From: Candidatus Eiseniibacteriota bacterium
GTDB taxonomy: Bacteria; Orphanbacterota; Orphanbacteria; Orphanbacterales; Orphanbacteraceae
Assembly (NCBI GenBank): GCA_024276995.1
Contig: JAJRWB010000054.1
Location: forward strand, 48,830 to 112,829
Length of the DNA stretch: 64,000 nucleotides
Direction of reading: 5' to 3'
Positions 27,449-36,100 of this stretch are shown here, piece after piece (position 1 is the first letter of the stretch; each line of letters starts with the position of its first letter). The translations under genes were made by a program, and so were the position numbers. The notes below the pieces were generated by a model. It ran no database searches. It was not told the origin of the DNA and was given only the letters and a program-made list of their open reading frames with translations.

Positions 27449-28459
27449 ATGAAGCGCATCGCTGTGATCGGCTGCGGATACTGGGGGCCGAATTTCGTCC
27501 GAATCTTCACCAACCTTCCCGAATCGGAAGTGAAATACTGCTGCGACTTGAGCGAGAAACGCCTGGAGCAGATGAAGCTCCTCTACCCCCACATCCACAT
27601 GACCACGAACCTCGACGAAGTCGCCGCCGACCCGGAAGTGGACGGCGTGGTGGTGGCCACCCCGGTGCGTTCCCACTATCCAGTGGCGAAAAAGATGATC
27701 GAGGCGGGGAAGCACTGTCTCATCGAAAAACCGCTGTGCGCTTCCTCCGCCGAGGGGGAGGATCTCCTCGCCCTGGCACGCAAGCACGGCGTATCGGTCA
27801 TGGTGGGCCATACGTTCCTGTTCACCGCCGCGGTGAACAAGGTGAAGGATCTTCTCGACGCCGGCGAGCTGGGGGAGATCTACTACGTCAACTCCACGAG
27901 GGTGAACCTGGGGATCTTCCAGGAAGACATCAACGTCGTATGGGATCTCGCGCCCCACGATATTTCGATACTGAATTACGTGTTCGGCGCCGACCCGATC
28001 TCGGTGAGCGCCCGCGGCCGGTCGTACATCCGCGACGGCGTAGAGGACATGGCGTTCATCACCCTCGAATACCCCGAAGGGAAGATGGCCCATGTCCACG
28101 TGAGCTGGCTCGACCCGAACAAGATCCGGCGCACCACTTTCGTGGGAAGCCAGAAGATGGTGGTCTACGACGACGTGCAGCAGCTCGAGAAGATACGGAT
28201 CTTCGACAAGGGCGTCGACAAGCAGCCCCATTACGAGACGTTCGGCGAGTTCCATCTCGCCTATCGTTTCGGCGACATCTTCACGCCGAAACTCGACGAC
28301 CGCGAACCGCTCAAGGCGGAGGCGAGCCATTTCATCGAAACGATGGAAGGGGGGAAGTCGACCAAGGCGACGGGCGGCGAGGGCCTCACCGTGGTCCGCA
28401 TTCTCGAGGCGGCGTGCGATTCGCTCCGGAAGAAGGGCGCCCTCGTGCAGCTTGCCTAG
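27449..28459 (+). CDS. Gfo/Idh/MocA-family sugar oxidoreductase
   Basis: A 336-residue NAD(P)-dependent dehydrogenase. The N-terminal Rossmann motif is IAVIGCGYWGPNFVR, the EKP motif is LIEKPLCASS, and the C-terminal half has the family's alpha/beta substrate domain with WDLAPHDISILNYV. Members in polysaccharide loci (WbpB/WlbA) oxidise C3 of UDP-GlcNAc-uronate to prepare it for amination, which would pair with the aminotransferase at 24808. Other sugar nucleotides are possible. It follows the WbaP-type gene by 24 nt. Confidence 0.88.
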   Translation: MKRIAVIGCGYWGPNFVRIFTNLPESEVKYCCDLSEKRLEQMKLLYPHIHMTTNLDEVAADPEVDGVVVATPVRSHYPVAKKMIEAGKHCLIEKPLCASSAEGEDLLALARKHGVSVMVGHTFLFTAAVNKVKDLLDAGELGEIYYVNSTRVNLGIFQEDINVVWDLAPHDISILNYVFGADPISVSARGRSYIRDGVEDMAFITLEYPEGKMAHVHVSWLDPNKIRRTTFVGSQKMVVYDDVQQLEKIRIFDKGVDKQPHYETFGEFHLAYRFGDIFTPKLDDREPLKAEASHFIETMEGGKSTKATGGEGLTVVRILEAACDSLRKKGALVQLA

Positions 28460-28475
28460 CGGCGCCGGGACTCGG

Positions 28476-29573
28476 ATGAAGGGAAAGAGGATCCAGTTCA
28501 TCGACACCGGGCGCTCCTTCGGAGGCGCGGAAAGGGTCACTCTCGCCCTCGCCTCGGCGTTCCTCGCCGAAGGGGCGGACGTGGAGTGCCTCGTCGACCG
28601 ACACGCCTTCCCATTCGTGGAGGAACTGTCCGGGGCGGGGATCCCGGCACGCGCGGTCGACGAGACCGACCGGCCGGGCCGGATCGGCGCCCTTGGAGCC
28701 GAAGTCCGCCGCTTCGATCCGCATATCGTTCACCTGCAAAGGACGTGGCCTCTTTCCGATCGGTACGCTTCCATCGCCGTCCGCCGCGCCTCGAAGGCGA
28801 GGTTCGTGGCCACCGAACATGTCCGCTTCGAAGGATGCGGCCTCCGGGACCGCCTGGCGAAGGGGATCCTCTGCCGGTTCGATCACCGACTCGTCGCCGT
28901 ATCGCGCGCCGTGGGGGAGAGCCTCGAACGGTTCTGGAAGGTCCCGGCATCGAAGATCGCGGTGATCCCGAACGGTATCGACGTCGGTCGATTCCGCCGC
29001 GGCGGCGGGGAGGGTCGGCGAGGCGGACTTTTTCCCGAACGGTGCACCTTTCGCATCGGCGCGGTCGGACGGCTCGAGTAGCAGAAGGGTTTCTCCGTTC
29101 TTCTTCGCGCCATGGGCGCACTCCTCGCGGAAGAACCGCGCGCGGTGCTCGTCATCGCCGGCACGGGCTCGCTGCGCGAACGGCTCCGCGCCGAGGCTGA
29201 AAACGCGGGGATCGGTCGATCGGTCGTCTTCGCCGGCGCGGTGGAGGACATCGCGTCGTTTCTCGGCGAACTCGACCTGTTCGTCCTCCCCTCGCTCTGG
29301 GAGGGGCTGCCGCTGACCATTCTCGAGGCAATGGCGGCTTCCGTCCCGATCGTGGCGACGGCGGTCGACGGCACCGCCGAGGCGGTACGCCATGAACGAG
29401 AGGCGCTCCTCGTCCCGCCGGGGGACGCACCCGCCCTCGCCGCGGCGTGCCTCGCGGCGAGGAACGACCGGGAAGGACGGATGAAGCGTGCCGCCGCCGC
29501 CGCCGAGCGCGTGGCGCGGTCGTTCTCCCTCGAAACGATGATCGATCGCTACCGGGAGGTGTACGCGCCGTGA
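28476..29573 (+). pseudogene. Family 4 glycosyltransferase interrupted by an in-frame TAG
   Basis: One continuous GT4 reading frame of about 365 codons is broken by a single amber codon at 29079-29081. Upstream are FIDTGRSFGGAERVTLALA, TEHVRFEG, and VIPNGIDVGRF ending in GAVGRLE. Downstream, in the same frame, are QKGFSVLLRAM, VLVIAGTGSLRERL, and the donor-binding EGLPLTILEAMA. Conserved GT4 proteins read VGRLxxQKGF here, so the stop replaces one residue, plausibly Glu (GAG to TAG). The protein would be cut between its two Rossmann domains and be inactive. The alternatives are a base-call error or readthrough. The start at 28476 is chosen over an in-frame TTG at 28452. Confidence 0.8.
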
Positions 29574-30733
29574 AGAGGATCATCGGTTTCTCATCGATCC
29601 CGGTCGATCGCGCCGCGAGCGGCGGAGCGGAGCGGATCGCCGAACTTTATCGCCACCTGCCGGCCGACCGCTTCGACACGACCTTGGTGACGCTCACCGG
29701 GATGAGGGATCGCCGCGGAACGGTCGAGCTCCCCGGAAAGGTGCGCAACGAGAAAATCCCGTCGCCGGCGCAGTCCCTCTTTCATCACCTCGGCACGGCG
29801 CGCCTCGTGCCGTTCTTCCAGGTCCACCGTTTCCACGATGCCTTCCCCCTCGGCGCGGAGGCGTTTCTCCGGGAAGGGGCGGACATCGTCCAGTTCGATT
29901 CCCTCTGACTCACCCCGTGGGCGCGCCGCGTTCCGACCGGAACACCCGTGATCTATGCCAGCCATAATTTCGAGACCGAGTGGTACCAGGGTCAGCTGCG
30001 CCGCTACCCCTTTCGCGCCTTCCACGAACGCTCCCTTTTCGAACTCGAGAAAAGAGCGGTCGATCGCGCCGATCACGTGATCGCCGTCACGCCGGAAGAC
30101 AAAGAGAAGATGATCTCCCGCCTCGGCGCGGACGGCGACAAGATCACGGTGATCCCGAACGGCTACGACGACACGACGATCACGCCGGTTCGACGCGAAG
30201 AAAGAATCGCCGTCCGGCGCGCACTCGGCCTTCCCGAGAGAGGGACGATCGCCCTTTTCTGCGGATCGGCGGTGCCGCCCAACATGGACGCGGCCGAGTC
30301 GATCACCGGCGTGATCGCCCGCCGGGCGCCGAAGGGGGTCACCTTTCTCATCGCCGGCGGCGTGGGGGAGGCGATGCCGTCGAAAATGCCGGATAACTGC
30401 GTGGTCACCGGAAGAGTGCGTCGGATGACGCCCTTCCTGCGCGCGGCGGACATCGGTCTCAATCCGGTCCGCCTCGGTTCCGGTTCGAACATCAAGGTTC
30501 TCCAGTACATCGGAAGCGGTCTGCCGGTTCTGTCCACGCCGTTCGGCATGCGCGGCTTCGAAGATCTCGCGCCGTTCGTCACGATCAAACGGATCGATCT
30601 CTTTCACAGGCATCTCACGGAGCGCTCCCTCGCGCCGGAGGCGGTGGAACTCGTGCAGCACCGGTACGCATGGCGACGGGCGGCGCTCCGGCTCGCCACG
30701 CTCTACGATCGACTTCTGGAAAAGGGGCGGTGA
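29570..30733 (+). pseudogene. Family 4 glycosyltransferase interrupted by an in-frame TGA
   Basis: A second GT4 frame of about 387 codons, starting at a GTG that overlaps the previous stop as GTGA. It carries FSSIPVDRAASGGAERIAEL, then an in-frame TGA at 29906-29908, then LTPWARRVPTGTPVIYASHN, VIAVTPEDKEKM, VIPNGYDD and GSNIKVLQYIGSGLPVLST. The context DIVQFDSL-stop-LTPW suggests an original TGG (Trp) changed to TGA. Reading frame and homology continue undisturbed on both sides, so this is a point change and not a frameshift. A separate protein from an internal start at about 29948 would lack the N-terminal domain. Like its neighbour, it is probably non-functional if the sequence is correct. 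Confidence 0.8.
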
Positions 30734-30741
30734 GAAAGCGG

Positions 30742-30784
30742 TTGCCCCGGTCGGGGAGCCGTGGAATGATCGCATCAGGATGCG
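30742..30784 (+). promoter_or_regulatory. Possible weak promoter and palindrome before the membrane phosphodiesterase gene
   Basis: TTGCCC (30742-30747) and AATGAT (30765-30770) are separated by 17 nt and lie directly before a 14-bp interrupted palindrome (CGCATC/AG/GATGCG, 30771-30784) that could bind a regulator. The downstream AGGGAG (30787-30792) is the ribosome-binding site for the ATG at 30803. The promoter boxes are only partial matches. Confidence 0.3.
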
Positions 30785-30802
30785 AGCAGGGAGAATGACA
30801 TC

Positions 30803-32815
30803 ATGAGCGGACGGTTCGGCAGATCGGTATTCCTCGCCCTTTACGGCGCGTTTCTCCTTTCCCTCGCGGCGGCGTTCGCCGCACTCGCGCTCAACGACCG
30901 GTTTCTCGACTCGGTGAAGGACGGCTACATCGTTTTTCTCGCCGTTCCTCTCGCGGCGACGATTCCCGGGACGTTGATCGCGCTGATCACCGGCGCGGCG
31001 GCGGGCGGCGACGGCGTCCGGCAAGGCAAGATCTTCCTTGCGCTCGTGTGCGCCGCCGCGGTGCTCCCTCCGGGGATCTACCTGATCCACCACTCCTTGG
31101 CGGCGATCCTCTCCGGGTCGACCGGCCTTGCCGGGGTGATCCTCGCCGGAAGCGCCCTTTTCCTTCTCGCCGGCGCCGTCCGGGTCGGTACGCTCGTCGC
31201 CGCCGTCGCCGCACCGGGGGGGAAGCCTCGGTGGTGGTTCGCCGCCGTGCTGTTCGTCATTCTCGTCCTCCTCCCCCCGGTCGGCAGCCGCCTTTCCGCC
31301 CGGCCGGTCGCCCTCGACGGCAAGGGGCTCACCCTCTTCTTTTGCATGGACGGGGCGAAGTGGGACATTATCGATCCGATGGTCGAGCGGGGGGAACTCC
31401 CCGCGTTCCGGAAACTCGAAGACGAGGGGGTCCGCTATGACCTCGAGTCGACGGGCCCGCTCATGTCGCCTATTCTCTGGACCACCATCGCTACCGGCGT
31501 CCCAAGCACCGAACACAAGGTGAACACGTTCTACGCGACTTCATCGACGTGCGCTTCACCGAGAATCTGGGACATGGTGGAGGAGAACGGCGGAACCGTC
31601 GGCATCCTGGGGTGGCCGGTCACGTGGCCGCCGCGCCGGGTCAACGGCTTTCTCATCCCCTCCCTCTTCGCGCGGGGCCCGGAGACGTGGCCGGAGGAAC
31701 TCAGCTTCATCCGGGAGATCGCCATGCGCGAGAAGGGGAAGAGGAGCCGTGATTTCGGAAGCTACCTCGTTTACGGCATCCGCTCGATCGAGTACGGCGT
31801 CCGTCTCTCGACGCTCCGCGCCGCGGCGGACGTCCTGCGGGGGGGAGACGACTTCTACATGACGATGAGCGCCAAGCGTTTCCTGAAGCTGAAAATGCAC
31901 TCCGACATCTTCATCGAACTGCTCGAACGCTACAGGCCCGATTTCGCGGCGTTCTACAACAACAGCGCCGATGTGACGAGCCATTACTTCTGGAAATTCT
32001 TTGAACCAGGAAGTTTCTCCGACGTGACGCCCGAGGACGCGGCGAAGTACGGCGGCACGATCCCGGAGGCGTATCGCCGCTACGACGCGGCGATGGGACG
32101 GATCGAGGGATGTCTCCCATCGAACACGAACATCGTGGTCGTTTCCGACCACGGGCTGCAGGCGACCGAGACGCAGGGGGGAGGGACGATCCGTCTCATC
32201 CTGACGGAGAAGTTTCTCGACGCCCTCGGCCTCGCCGGGACGGTGCAGGGAATCAACCTCGCCTCCCGTGTCTACCTCAGACCGATCGGCAACACAGGGA
32301 CGATTCCCGGGGAACTCGGCGAGCTGGTTCGGGACGTGACGATCGCCGGCACCGGCGAGCCGGTGTTCGACACGAGAACGGACGACTTCGGAAACCTGAT
32401 CGTCGAGGTGAACCGGAAGGTGGACCTCGACGGGAAGAGCCTCCGGATCCCGGGGCGTTCCGGCGCCGTTCCCGCAGCCGACATCATCGAGGAGACCCAC
32501 GCGAAGATCTCGGGCGAGCACTCGCCGAAGGCGATCCTGCTGATCCGCGGCGAGAGGATCCGCCGGGGAGTGAAGGGGGGAACAGCGCGAATCATGGACG
32601 TGGCGCCCACGGCGCTCTACATGATGGGCTACCCGGTCCATAGCGCCATGAAAGGGAAGATCCTCGAGAACGCTTTCATCGAAGGATGGGTGCGGAATCA
32701 TCCGGCGAAGAGCCGCACATACGACCTCGCGGACGCCCCGCCGGAAGAGGCCGCGTCCGCCGGCGATGAGAACCTGAAGGAGGTTCTCAAGTCGCTCGGC
32801 TATCTGAACGACTGA
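30803..32815 (+). CDS. Membrane-anchored alkaline-phosphatase-superfamily protein
   Basis: A 670-residue protein. The first 170 residues hold about five membrane segments. The rest is a type I phosphodiesterase domain with a metal aspartate in FFCMDGAKWDII, a nucleophile stretch MSPILWTTIATGVPSTEHK, a further metal site at NNSADVTSHYFW, VVSDHGLQ, and a C-terminal metal histidine region. It is the second protein of this superfamily in the locus but differs from the one at 13895 in being membrane-embedded. Such proteins can transfer phospho-substituents (phosphoethanolamine or phosphoglycerol) or cleave phosphodiesters at the cell envelope. The substrate cannot be read from sequence. Confidence 0.82.
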   Translation: MSGRFGRSVFLALYGAFLLSLAAAFAALALNDRFLDSVKDGYIVFLAVPLAATIPGTLIALITGAAAGGDGVRQGKIFLALVCAAAVLPPGIYLIHHSLAAILSGSTGLAGVILAGSALFLLAGAVRVGTLVAAVAAPGGKPRWWFAAVLFVILVLLPPVGSRLSARPVALDGKGLTLFFCMDGAKWDIIDPMVERGELPAFRKLEDEGVRYDLESTGPLMSPILWTTIATGVPSTEHKVNTFYATSSTCASPRIWDMVEENGGTVGILGWPVTWPPRRVNGFLIPSLFARGPETWPEELSFIREIAMREKGKRSRDFGSYLVYGIRSIEYGVRLSTLRAAADVLRGGDDFYMTMSAKRFLKLKMHSDIFIELLERYRPDFAAFYNNSADVTSHYFWKFFEPGSFSDVTPEDAAKYGGTIPEAYRRYDAAMGRIEGCLPSNTNIVVVSDHGLQATETQGGGTIRLILTEKFLDALGLAGTVQGINLASRVYLRPIGNTGTIPGELGELVRDVTIAGTGEPVFDTRTDDFGNLIVEVNRKVDLDGKSLRIPGRSGAVPAADIIEETHAKISGEHSPKAILLIRGERIRRGVKGGTARIMDVAPTALYMMGYPVHSAMKGKILENAFIEGWVRNHPAKSRTYDLADAPPEEAASAGDENLKEVLKSLGYLND

Positions 32816-32844
32816 CCCGGGCCCGACAGGCGGCGGGGAAACGG

Positions 32845-32874
32845 TTGATCCCCCGGGGGCGGCTCGGCTAGAAT
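32845..32874 (+). promoter_or_regulatory. Promoter for the SPOR lipoprotein gene
   Basis: TTGATC (32845-32850), an 18-nt spacer, then TAGAAT (32869-32874). Predicted start near 32881, leaving a leader of only about 18 nt that contains the ribosome-binding site before the ATG at 32899. Confidence 0.55.
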
Positions 32875-32898
32875 GGATCGGTACCAGGGGGTGATGAA

Positions 32899-33552
32899 AT
32901 GCGCAATGCCGTCGTGATGTGGCTCGCAGCGACGCTTCTTCTCGGTGCGGGGTGCGGAAGCTTGACCCGCCGGAGCGGCGCCGTTCCGAGCCCCGATCTG
33001 GAAACACTCGATACCATGGTCGGTGAGAGGAGGATGCCGGTGGCGCCGGCGGCCGCCCCGGATTCGAACGTCACCGGGACGGCGGCGGTGGAGGAGGCAC
33101 CGGTCACCGTGGCCGCCGTGCCGGAAGAAGCGCCGGAAGAGACCGCGACCGGCGCCGAGAGACTGGCGGCGGAGGAGCCTGCCGCACCGGCGGAGGCGGC
33201 CGAAGGGGGGACCGAGGCGCTCGACGCGGAGGAGACCCTTCCCGAGCCGGAACCGCCGGCCGAAACGGCGGCGGCCTACAGGAGCGTCTATCTTTCCGGT
33301 TACAGGGTCCAATTGATGGCCACCACCGAGCCCGACCGGGCGCGCGACTTCGCCGAGTCGGTCCGACCCCTCTTCGGTGATAATGTGAACGTCTACGTCG
33401 AGTATCTCGCGCCCTACTACAAGGTCCGCGTCGGCGACTGCACGACCCGCTCGGAAGCGGTGCTCCTGCTGAACCGTGCACGCAAGAACGGCTTCTCCGA
33501 ATCGTGGATCACGGCGACACAGATCATCGACTGGACAAAAGGGAATCGTTGA
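32899..33552 (+). CDS. SPOR-domain lipoprotein
   Basis: A 217-residue exported lipoprotein. The signal ends in LLLGAGC, the lipobox. A disordered Ala/Pro/Glu-rich linker of about 100 residues (about 45-130) follows. The last 80 residues form a SPOR domain (GYRVQLMATTEPDRARDF, then YYKVRVGDCTTRSEAVLLL), which in other bacteria binds glycan strands stripped of peptides at division septa. It has its own promoter and overlaps the next GT2 gene as TTGA. The role is probably in peptidoglycan remodelling or division-site localisation. Confidence 0.85.
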   Translation: MRNAVVMWLAATLLLGAGCGSLTRRSGAVPSPDLETLDTMVGERRMPVAPAAAPDSNVTGTAAVEEAPVTVAAVPEEAPEETATGAERLAAEEPAAPAEAAEGGTEALDAEETLPEPEPPAETAAAYRSVYLSGYRVQLMATTEPDRARDFAESVRPLFGDNVNVYVEYLAPYYKVRVGDCTTRSEAVLLLNRARKNGFSESWITATQIIDWTKGNR

Positions 33553-34379
33553 CTTCCGGTCTTTCCAGGGAACTCGGCGCCGGGGAGGGCACGGATCTTC
33601 CCGGCGACGCCCCCTGCGTGACATTCGTTATCCCCGCGTATAATGAGGAAGCGGTGATCCGCTCCACCCTCGAGACGGCGCACCGCTGGTTCATCGCCTC
33701 GGGTCGCACCTTCGAGATCGTCCCGATCGATGACGGGAGCGACGACAACACCTTTCGGATCGCCGAGGAGTTCGCCCGCGCCCACCCCACCTGCCGCCCC
33801 CTGAGGAACGGGATCAACCGGGGGAAGGGGTTCACCGTACGCCGGGGAATCGAGGAGGCCCGCGGTGAGTTCGTCCTATTCAGCGACGCCGATCTCTCGA
33901 CGCCGATCGAGGAGGCGGAAAAGCTCCTGGGTCGCCTGGAAGAGGGATTCGACATCGTCATCGGATCGAGGGATCTTCCCGATTCGGATGTCCGCGTCCG
34001 CCAGCCGTGGTACCGCGAGACGATGGGAAAGATCTTCAACCGGATCGTCCGGCTCCTCGTGGTGGGGGGCTTCCATGACACGCAGTGCGGTTTCAAGGCG
34101 TTCCGGAAGGCGAAAATGAGCGGCGTCACCCGTGTGCTGCGGATCGACACGTTCAGCTTCGACGTGGAGATCATCTTCGTGGCGCGGCGGTTCGGCCTTC
34201 GGATCGTCGAGGAGCCGGTCATCTGGCTGAATAACCCCGATACCCGCGTGAACGCCCTTACCGACGCGGTCAGAATGTTTATTGACCTTTTCCTAATCCG
34301 ATATTATTCTTTCAAAGGCTGTTATGGAAAACCGGCCCGGGGCTCGGCGCCCGTTCGTAACGGGAAGGTTACCCGGTGA
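33549..34379 (+). CDS. Family 2 glycosyltransferase, dolichyl-phosphate-glucose-synthase-like (ALG5 type)
   Basis: A 276-residue GT-A enzyme. VTFVIPAYNEEAVIRSTL, IDDGSDDNT, NRGKGFTVRRGI, FSDADLSTPIEE and FHDTQCGFKAF are the ALG5-like signatures; the DxD region is SDADLS. It should charge a polyprenyl phosphate with a hexose at the cytoplasmic membrane face. The TTG at 33549, overlapping the lipoprotein stop as TTGA, gives a better N-terminus than the earlier in-frame start inside the SPOR gene. A possible tRNA promoter lies inside its last 100 bp. Confidence 0.88.
   Translation: MTSGLSRELGAGEGTDLPGDAPCVTFVIPAYNEEAVIRSTLETAHRWFIASGRTFEIVPIDDGSDDNTFRIAEEFARAHPTCRPLRNGINRGKGFTVRRGIEEARGEFVLFSDADLSTPIEEAEKLLGRLEEGFDIVIGSRDLPDSDVRVRQPWYRETMGKIFNRIVRLLVVGGFHDTQCGFKAFRKAKMSGVTRVLRIDTFSFDVEIIFVARRFGLRIVEEPVIWLNNPDTRVNALTDAVRMFIDLFLIRYYSFKGCYGKPARGSAPVRNGKVTR
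34282..34310 (+). promoter_or_regulatory. Possible promoter for the tRNA-Gly/Cys/Leu cluster
   Basis: TTGACC (34282-34287), a 17-nt spacer, then TATTCT (34305-34310), within an AT-rich patch at the end of the upstream GT2 gene and about 85 bp before tRNA-Gly. The -10 match is partial. Confidence 0.35.
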
Positions 34380-34396
34380 GTCGAAACCGAATATGA

Positions 34397-34471
34397 GCGG
34401 GAATAGCTCAGTGGTAGAGCGCCACCTTGCCAAGGTGGATGTCGCGAGTTCAAATCTCGTTTCCCGCTCCA
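34397..34471 (+). tRNA. tRNA-Gly (anticodon GCC)
   Basis: Acceptor stem GCGGGAA/TTCCCGC, D arm AGCTCAGTGGTAGAGC, anticodon loop TTGCCAA between CCACC and GGTGG, T arm with GTTCAAATC, discriminator T (34468) and an encoded CCA (34469-34471). All helices pair. Confidence 0.97.
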
Positions 34472-34505
34472 TTCTCATTTTTTGGGGCTCTTTTGGATCG
34501 CAGCA

Positions 34506-34577
34506 GGCGGCATAGCCAAGTGGCTAAGGCAGAGGACTGCAAATCCTTTATCCCCGGTTCGAATCCGGGTGCCGCCT
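34506..34577 (+). tRNA. tRNA-Cys (anticodon GCA)
   Basis: Acceptor stem GGCGGCA/TGCCGCC, anticodon loop CTGCAAA between GAGGA and TCCTT, T loop GGTTCGAATCC. Discriminator T at 34577. CCA is not encoded (the next bases are CTT), unlike tRNA-Gly just upstream. Confidence 0.95.
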
Positions 34578-34633
34578 CTTCTTCCTCCTTCTGCGATCGC
34601 CCGATTTCCTTCCTTGTCGATCCGGACGATGCC

Positions 34634-34717
34634 GCCGGGGTGGCGGAACAGGTAGACGCCGCGGACTTAAAATCCGCTGAAGCTCGCTTCGTGCCGGTTC
34701 GAGTCCGGCCCCCGGCA
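34634..34717 (+). tRNA. tRNA-Leu (anticodon TAA)
   Basis: A class II tRNA of 84 nt with an extended variable arm (TGAAGCTCGCTTCGT). Acceptor stem GCCGGGG/CCCCGGC, anticodon loop CTTAAAA between GCGGA and TCCGC, T arm GCCGGTTCGAGTCCGGC, discriminator A at 34717. Confidence 0.96.
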
Positions 34718-34746
34718 CCCCATTCCGCAAGACGAGAGCCACTCCG

Positions 34747-35979
34747 TTGAACCGCGCATCTTCACCGATCCGCTTTATCGAGGAGCGCACCGACGCCTCG
34801 TGGCGCGGCTTCCTCGCCGGCCGGCCGATGAGGAGCGCCCTGTTCGGCGCCTTCACCTTCGAGGAGCGGTGGAACGCCTTCGCCGCGTCCCTCGCCCCGA
34901 ACACCGTACCGGACGGTTTTCTTCTGGTCGTATCGAGCCGTGCGATCCCGTCGGCGAGATTCGCCGGCCACATTCGAAACGCCGGATCGACGGAACGTGC
35001 ATGGATCGACCCGAACGGCTCGTTCGCCGCCGCCCTCATCGAGGAGGGGAAGATCGACGGGAAAGCCCCCTGCCCTCCCGGCGCCGAAATCGTCGCCGCC
35101 CTCGGAGGAAACGAGTGCGACGCCGTCGCCGTTCCCACCGCCCCGTGGGATCTCGTCTCGGGCAACGGCGGGAGAATCACCGCCGATCTCACCGGTCCCG
35201 GCGCGGCCGAGGGGAAGAGGAACCTCTCCGCCGGCGACGCGCCGGAAGGGGCGATCTTCTTCGAGGGAGACTTCCCCGTCACCACGAGAGAGGACGTCCG
35301 CCTGGAGCCGTTCGTCTTTTTCGACGCCCGCGAGGGACCGATCGATCTCGGTGCGCGCGTGACGGTGGAGTCGAACACGATTCTGCGCGGGCCGCTCGTG
35401 ATCCGTAACGACGCGGTGATCCGCGGCGGCGCGAAGGTGGGGGAGGGGACCACTATCGGCGAGGGGAGCCGCGTGGGGGGCGAGGTCGAATGCACCGTTT
35501 TCGGTGCCTTCTCCAACAAACAGCACGACGGTTTTCTCGGCCACGCCGTGGTGGGAGAGTGGGTGAATCTCGGCACGGCGACCAACAATTCGGATCTAAA
35601 AAATAATTACGGAACGGTGCGCGTCGATTTCGGGGAGGGGCCGGTCGATACGGGAGAGACGAAGGTCGGCTGCTTCCTCGCCGACCATGTGAAAAGCGCC
35701 ATCGGCACGCGTATCGGCACGGGGACGGTGGCGGGAACGTGTGCCAACCTGTTCGGCCGTCACGGCATCGTCACCGGTTTCGTCCCCCCCTTCACGTGGG
35801 GCGAGGAGGGGCGGCTCTATGAATTCGATAAAGCGGTCGAAACGATGGAGGAGATGCGCCGCCGGCGCGCGGCGCTCCTCGAGCGTAGCGGCAGACCGTG
35901 CTCCCTCCCCCGGGAGGCCCGTGATGCGCTCCGGACGCTCTGGGAGCACGAAAAGACAAAAAGGGGAGGTACGCATTGA
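34747..35979 (+). CDS. GlmU-like putative sugar nucleotidyltransferase with left-handed beta-helix
   Basis: A 410-residue protein of the two-domain GlmU-related family. The N-terminal half (FIEERTDASWRGFLAGRPM, about 10-190) resembles the NTP_transf_4 domain. The C-terminal half has the hexapeptide repeats of a left-handed beta-helix (for example RGPLVIRNDAVIRGGAKVGE, then FGAFSNKQHDGFLGHAVVG). Unlike true GlmU, the N-terminal pyrophosphorylase glycine motif is not evident, so the exact reaction (NDP-sugar synthesis or acyl transfer) is open. Start TTG. It lies just behind the tRNA cluster. Confidence 0.82.
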   Translation: MNRASSPIRFIEERTDASWRGFLAGRPMRSALFGAFTFEERWNAFAASLAPNTVPDGFLLVVSSRAIPSARFAGHIRNAGSTERAWIDPNGSFAAALIEEGKIDGKAPCPPGAEIVAALGGNECDAVAVPTAPWDLVSGNGGRITADLTGPGAAEGKRNLSAGDAPEGAIFFEGDFPVTTREDVRLEPFVFFDAREGPIDLGARVTVESNTILRGPLVIRNDAVIRGGAKVGEGTTIGEGSRVGGEVECTVFGAFSNKQHDGFLGHAVVGEWVNLGTATNNSDLKNNYGTVRVDFGEGPVDTGETKVGCFLADHVKSAIGTRIGTGTVAGTCANLFGRHGIVTGFVPPFTWGEEGRLYEFDKAVETMEEMRRRRAALLERSGRPCSLPREARDALRTLWEHEKTKRGGTH

Positions 35980-36004
35980 CCGGGGGGCGAAAATCGGCTA
36001 AAAT
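35975..36004 (+). promoter_or_regulatory. Promoter for the PorV-like gene
   Basis: TTGACC (35975-35980), 18-nt spacer, TAAAAT (35999-36004). The -35 box overlaps the stop of the preceding gene. Start near 36011 gives a leader of about 90 nt. Confidence 0.6.
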
Positions 36005-36052
36005 AGCTGTTGGTGGCTACTGCATTGAGATTCCCCCAGTTCGTGAAGCCAT

Positions 36053-36066
36053 GCCCCCGGCGGGGC
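36053..36066 (+). other. Small GC hairpin in the PorV leader
   Basis: GCCCC (36053-36057), loop CGGC, GGGGC (36062-36066), flanked by GAAG and CTT that extend the pairing slightly. There is no U-run, so it is not a standard terminator. It lies about 35 nt before the start codon and could affect RNA stability or translation. Confidence 0.3.
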
Positions 36067-36100
36067 TTACGAAACCCCTTGAGGAAAGTCAGGTAATTCT

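Noticed and set aside
24808..28459. A complete WbpA-B-D-E pathway to di-amino uronic acids
   Set aside because: Only aminotransferase and oxidoreductase homologs are visible; no UDP-GlcNAc dehydrogenase or acetyltransferase is encoded here.
29079..29908. Recoding of TAG or TGA as sense codons (alternative code or selenocysteine)
   Set aside because: TGA and TAG serve as ordinary stops at many coupled junctions in the window, and no SECIS-like element or selenoprotein family is involved.
36053..36066. A rho-independent terminator or c-di-GMP riboswitch before the PorV-like gene
   Set aside because: The hairpin has no U-run and the leader lacks the conserved riboswitch core.
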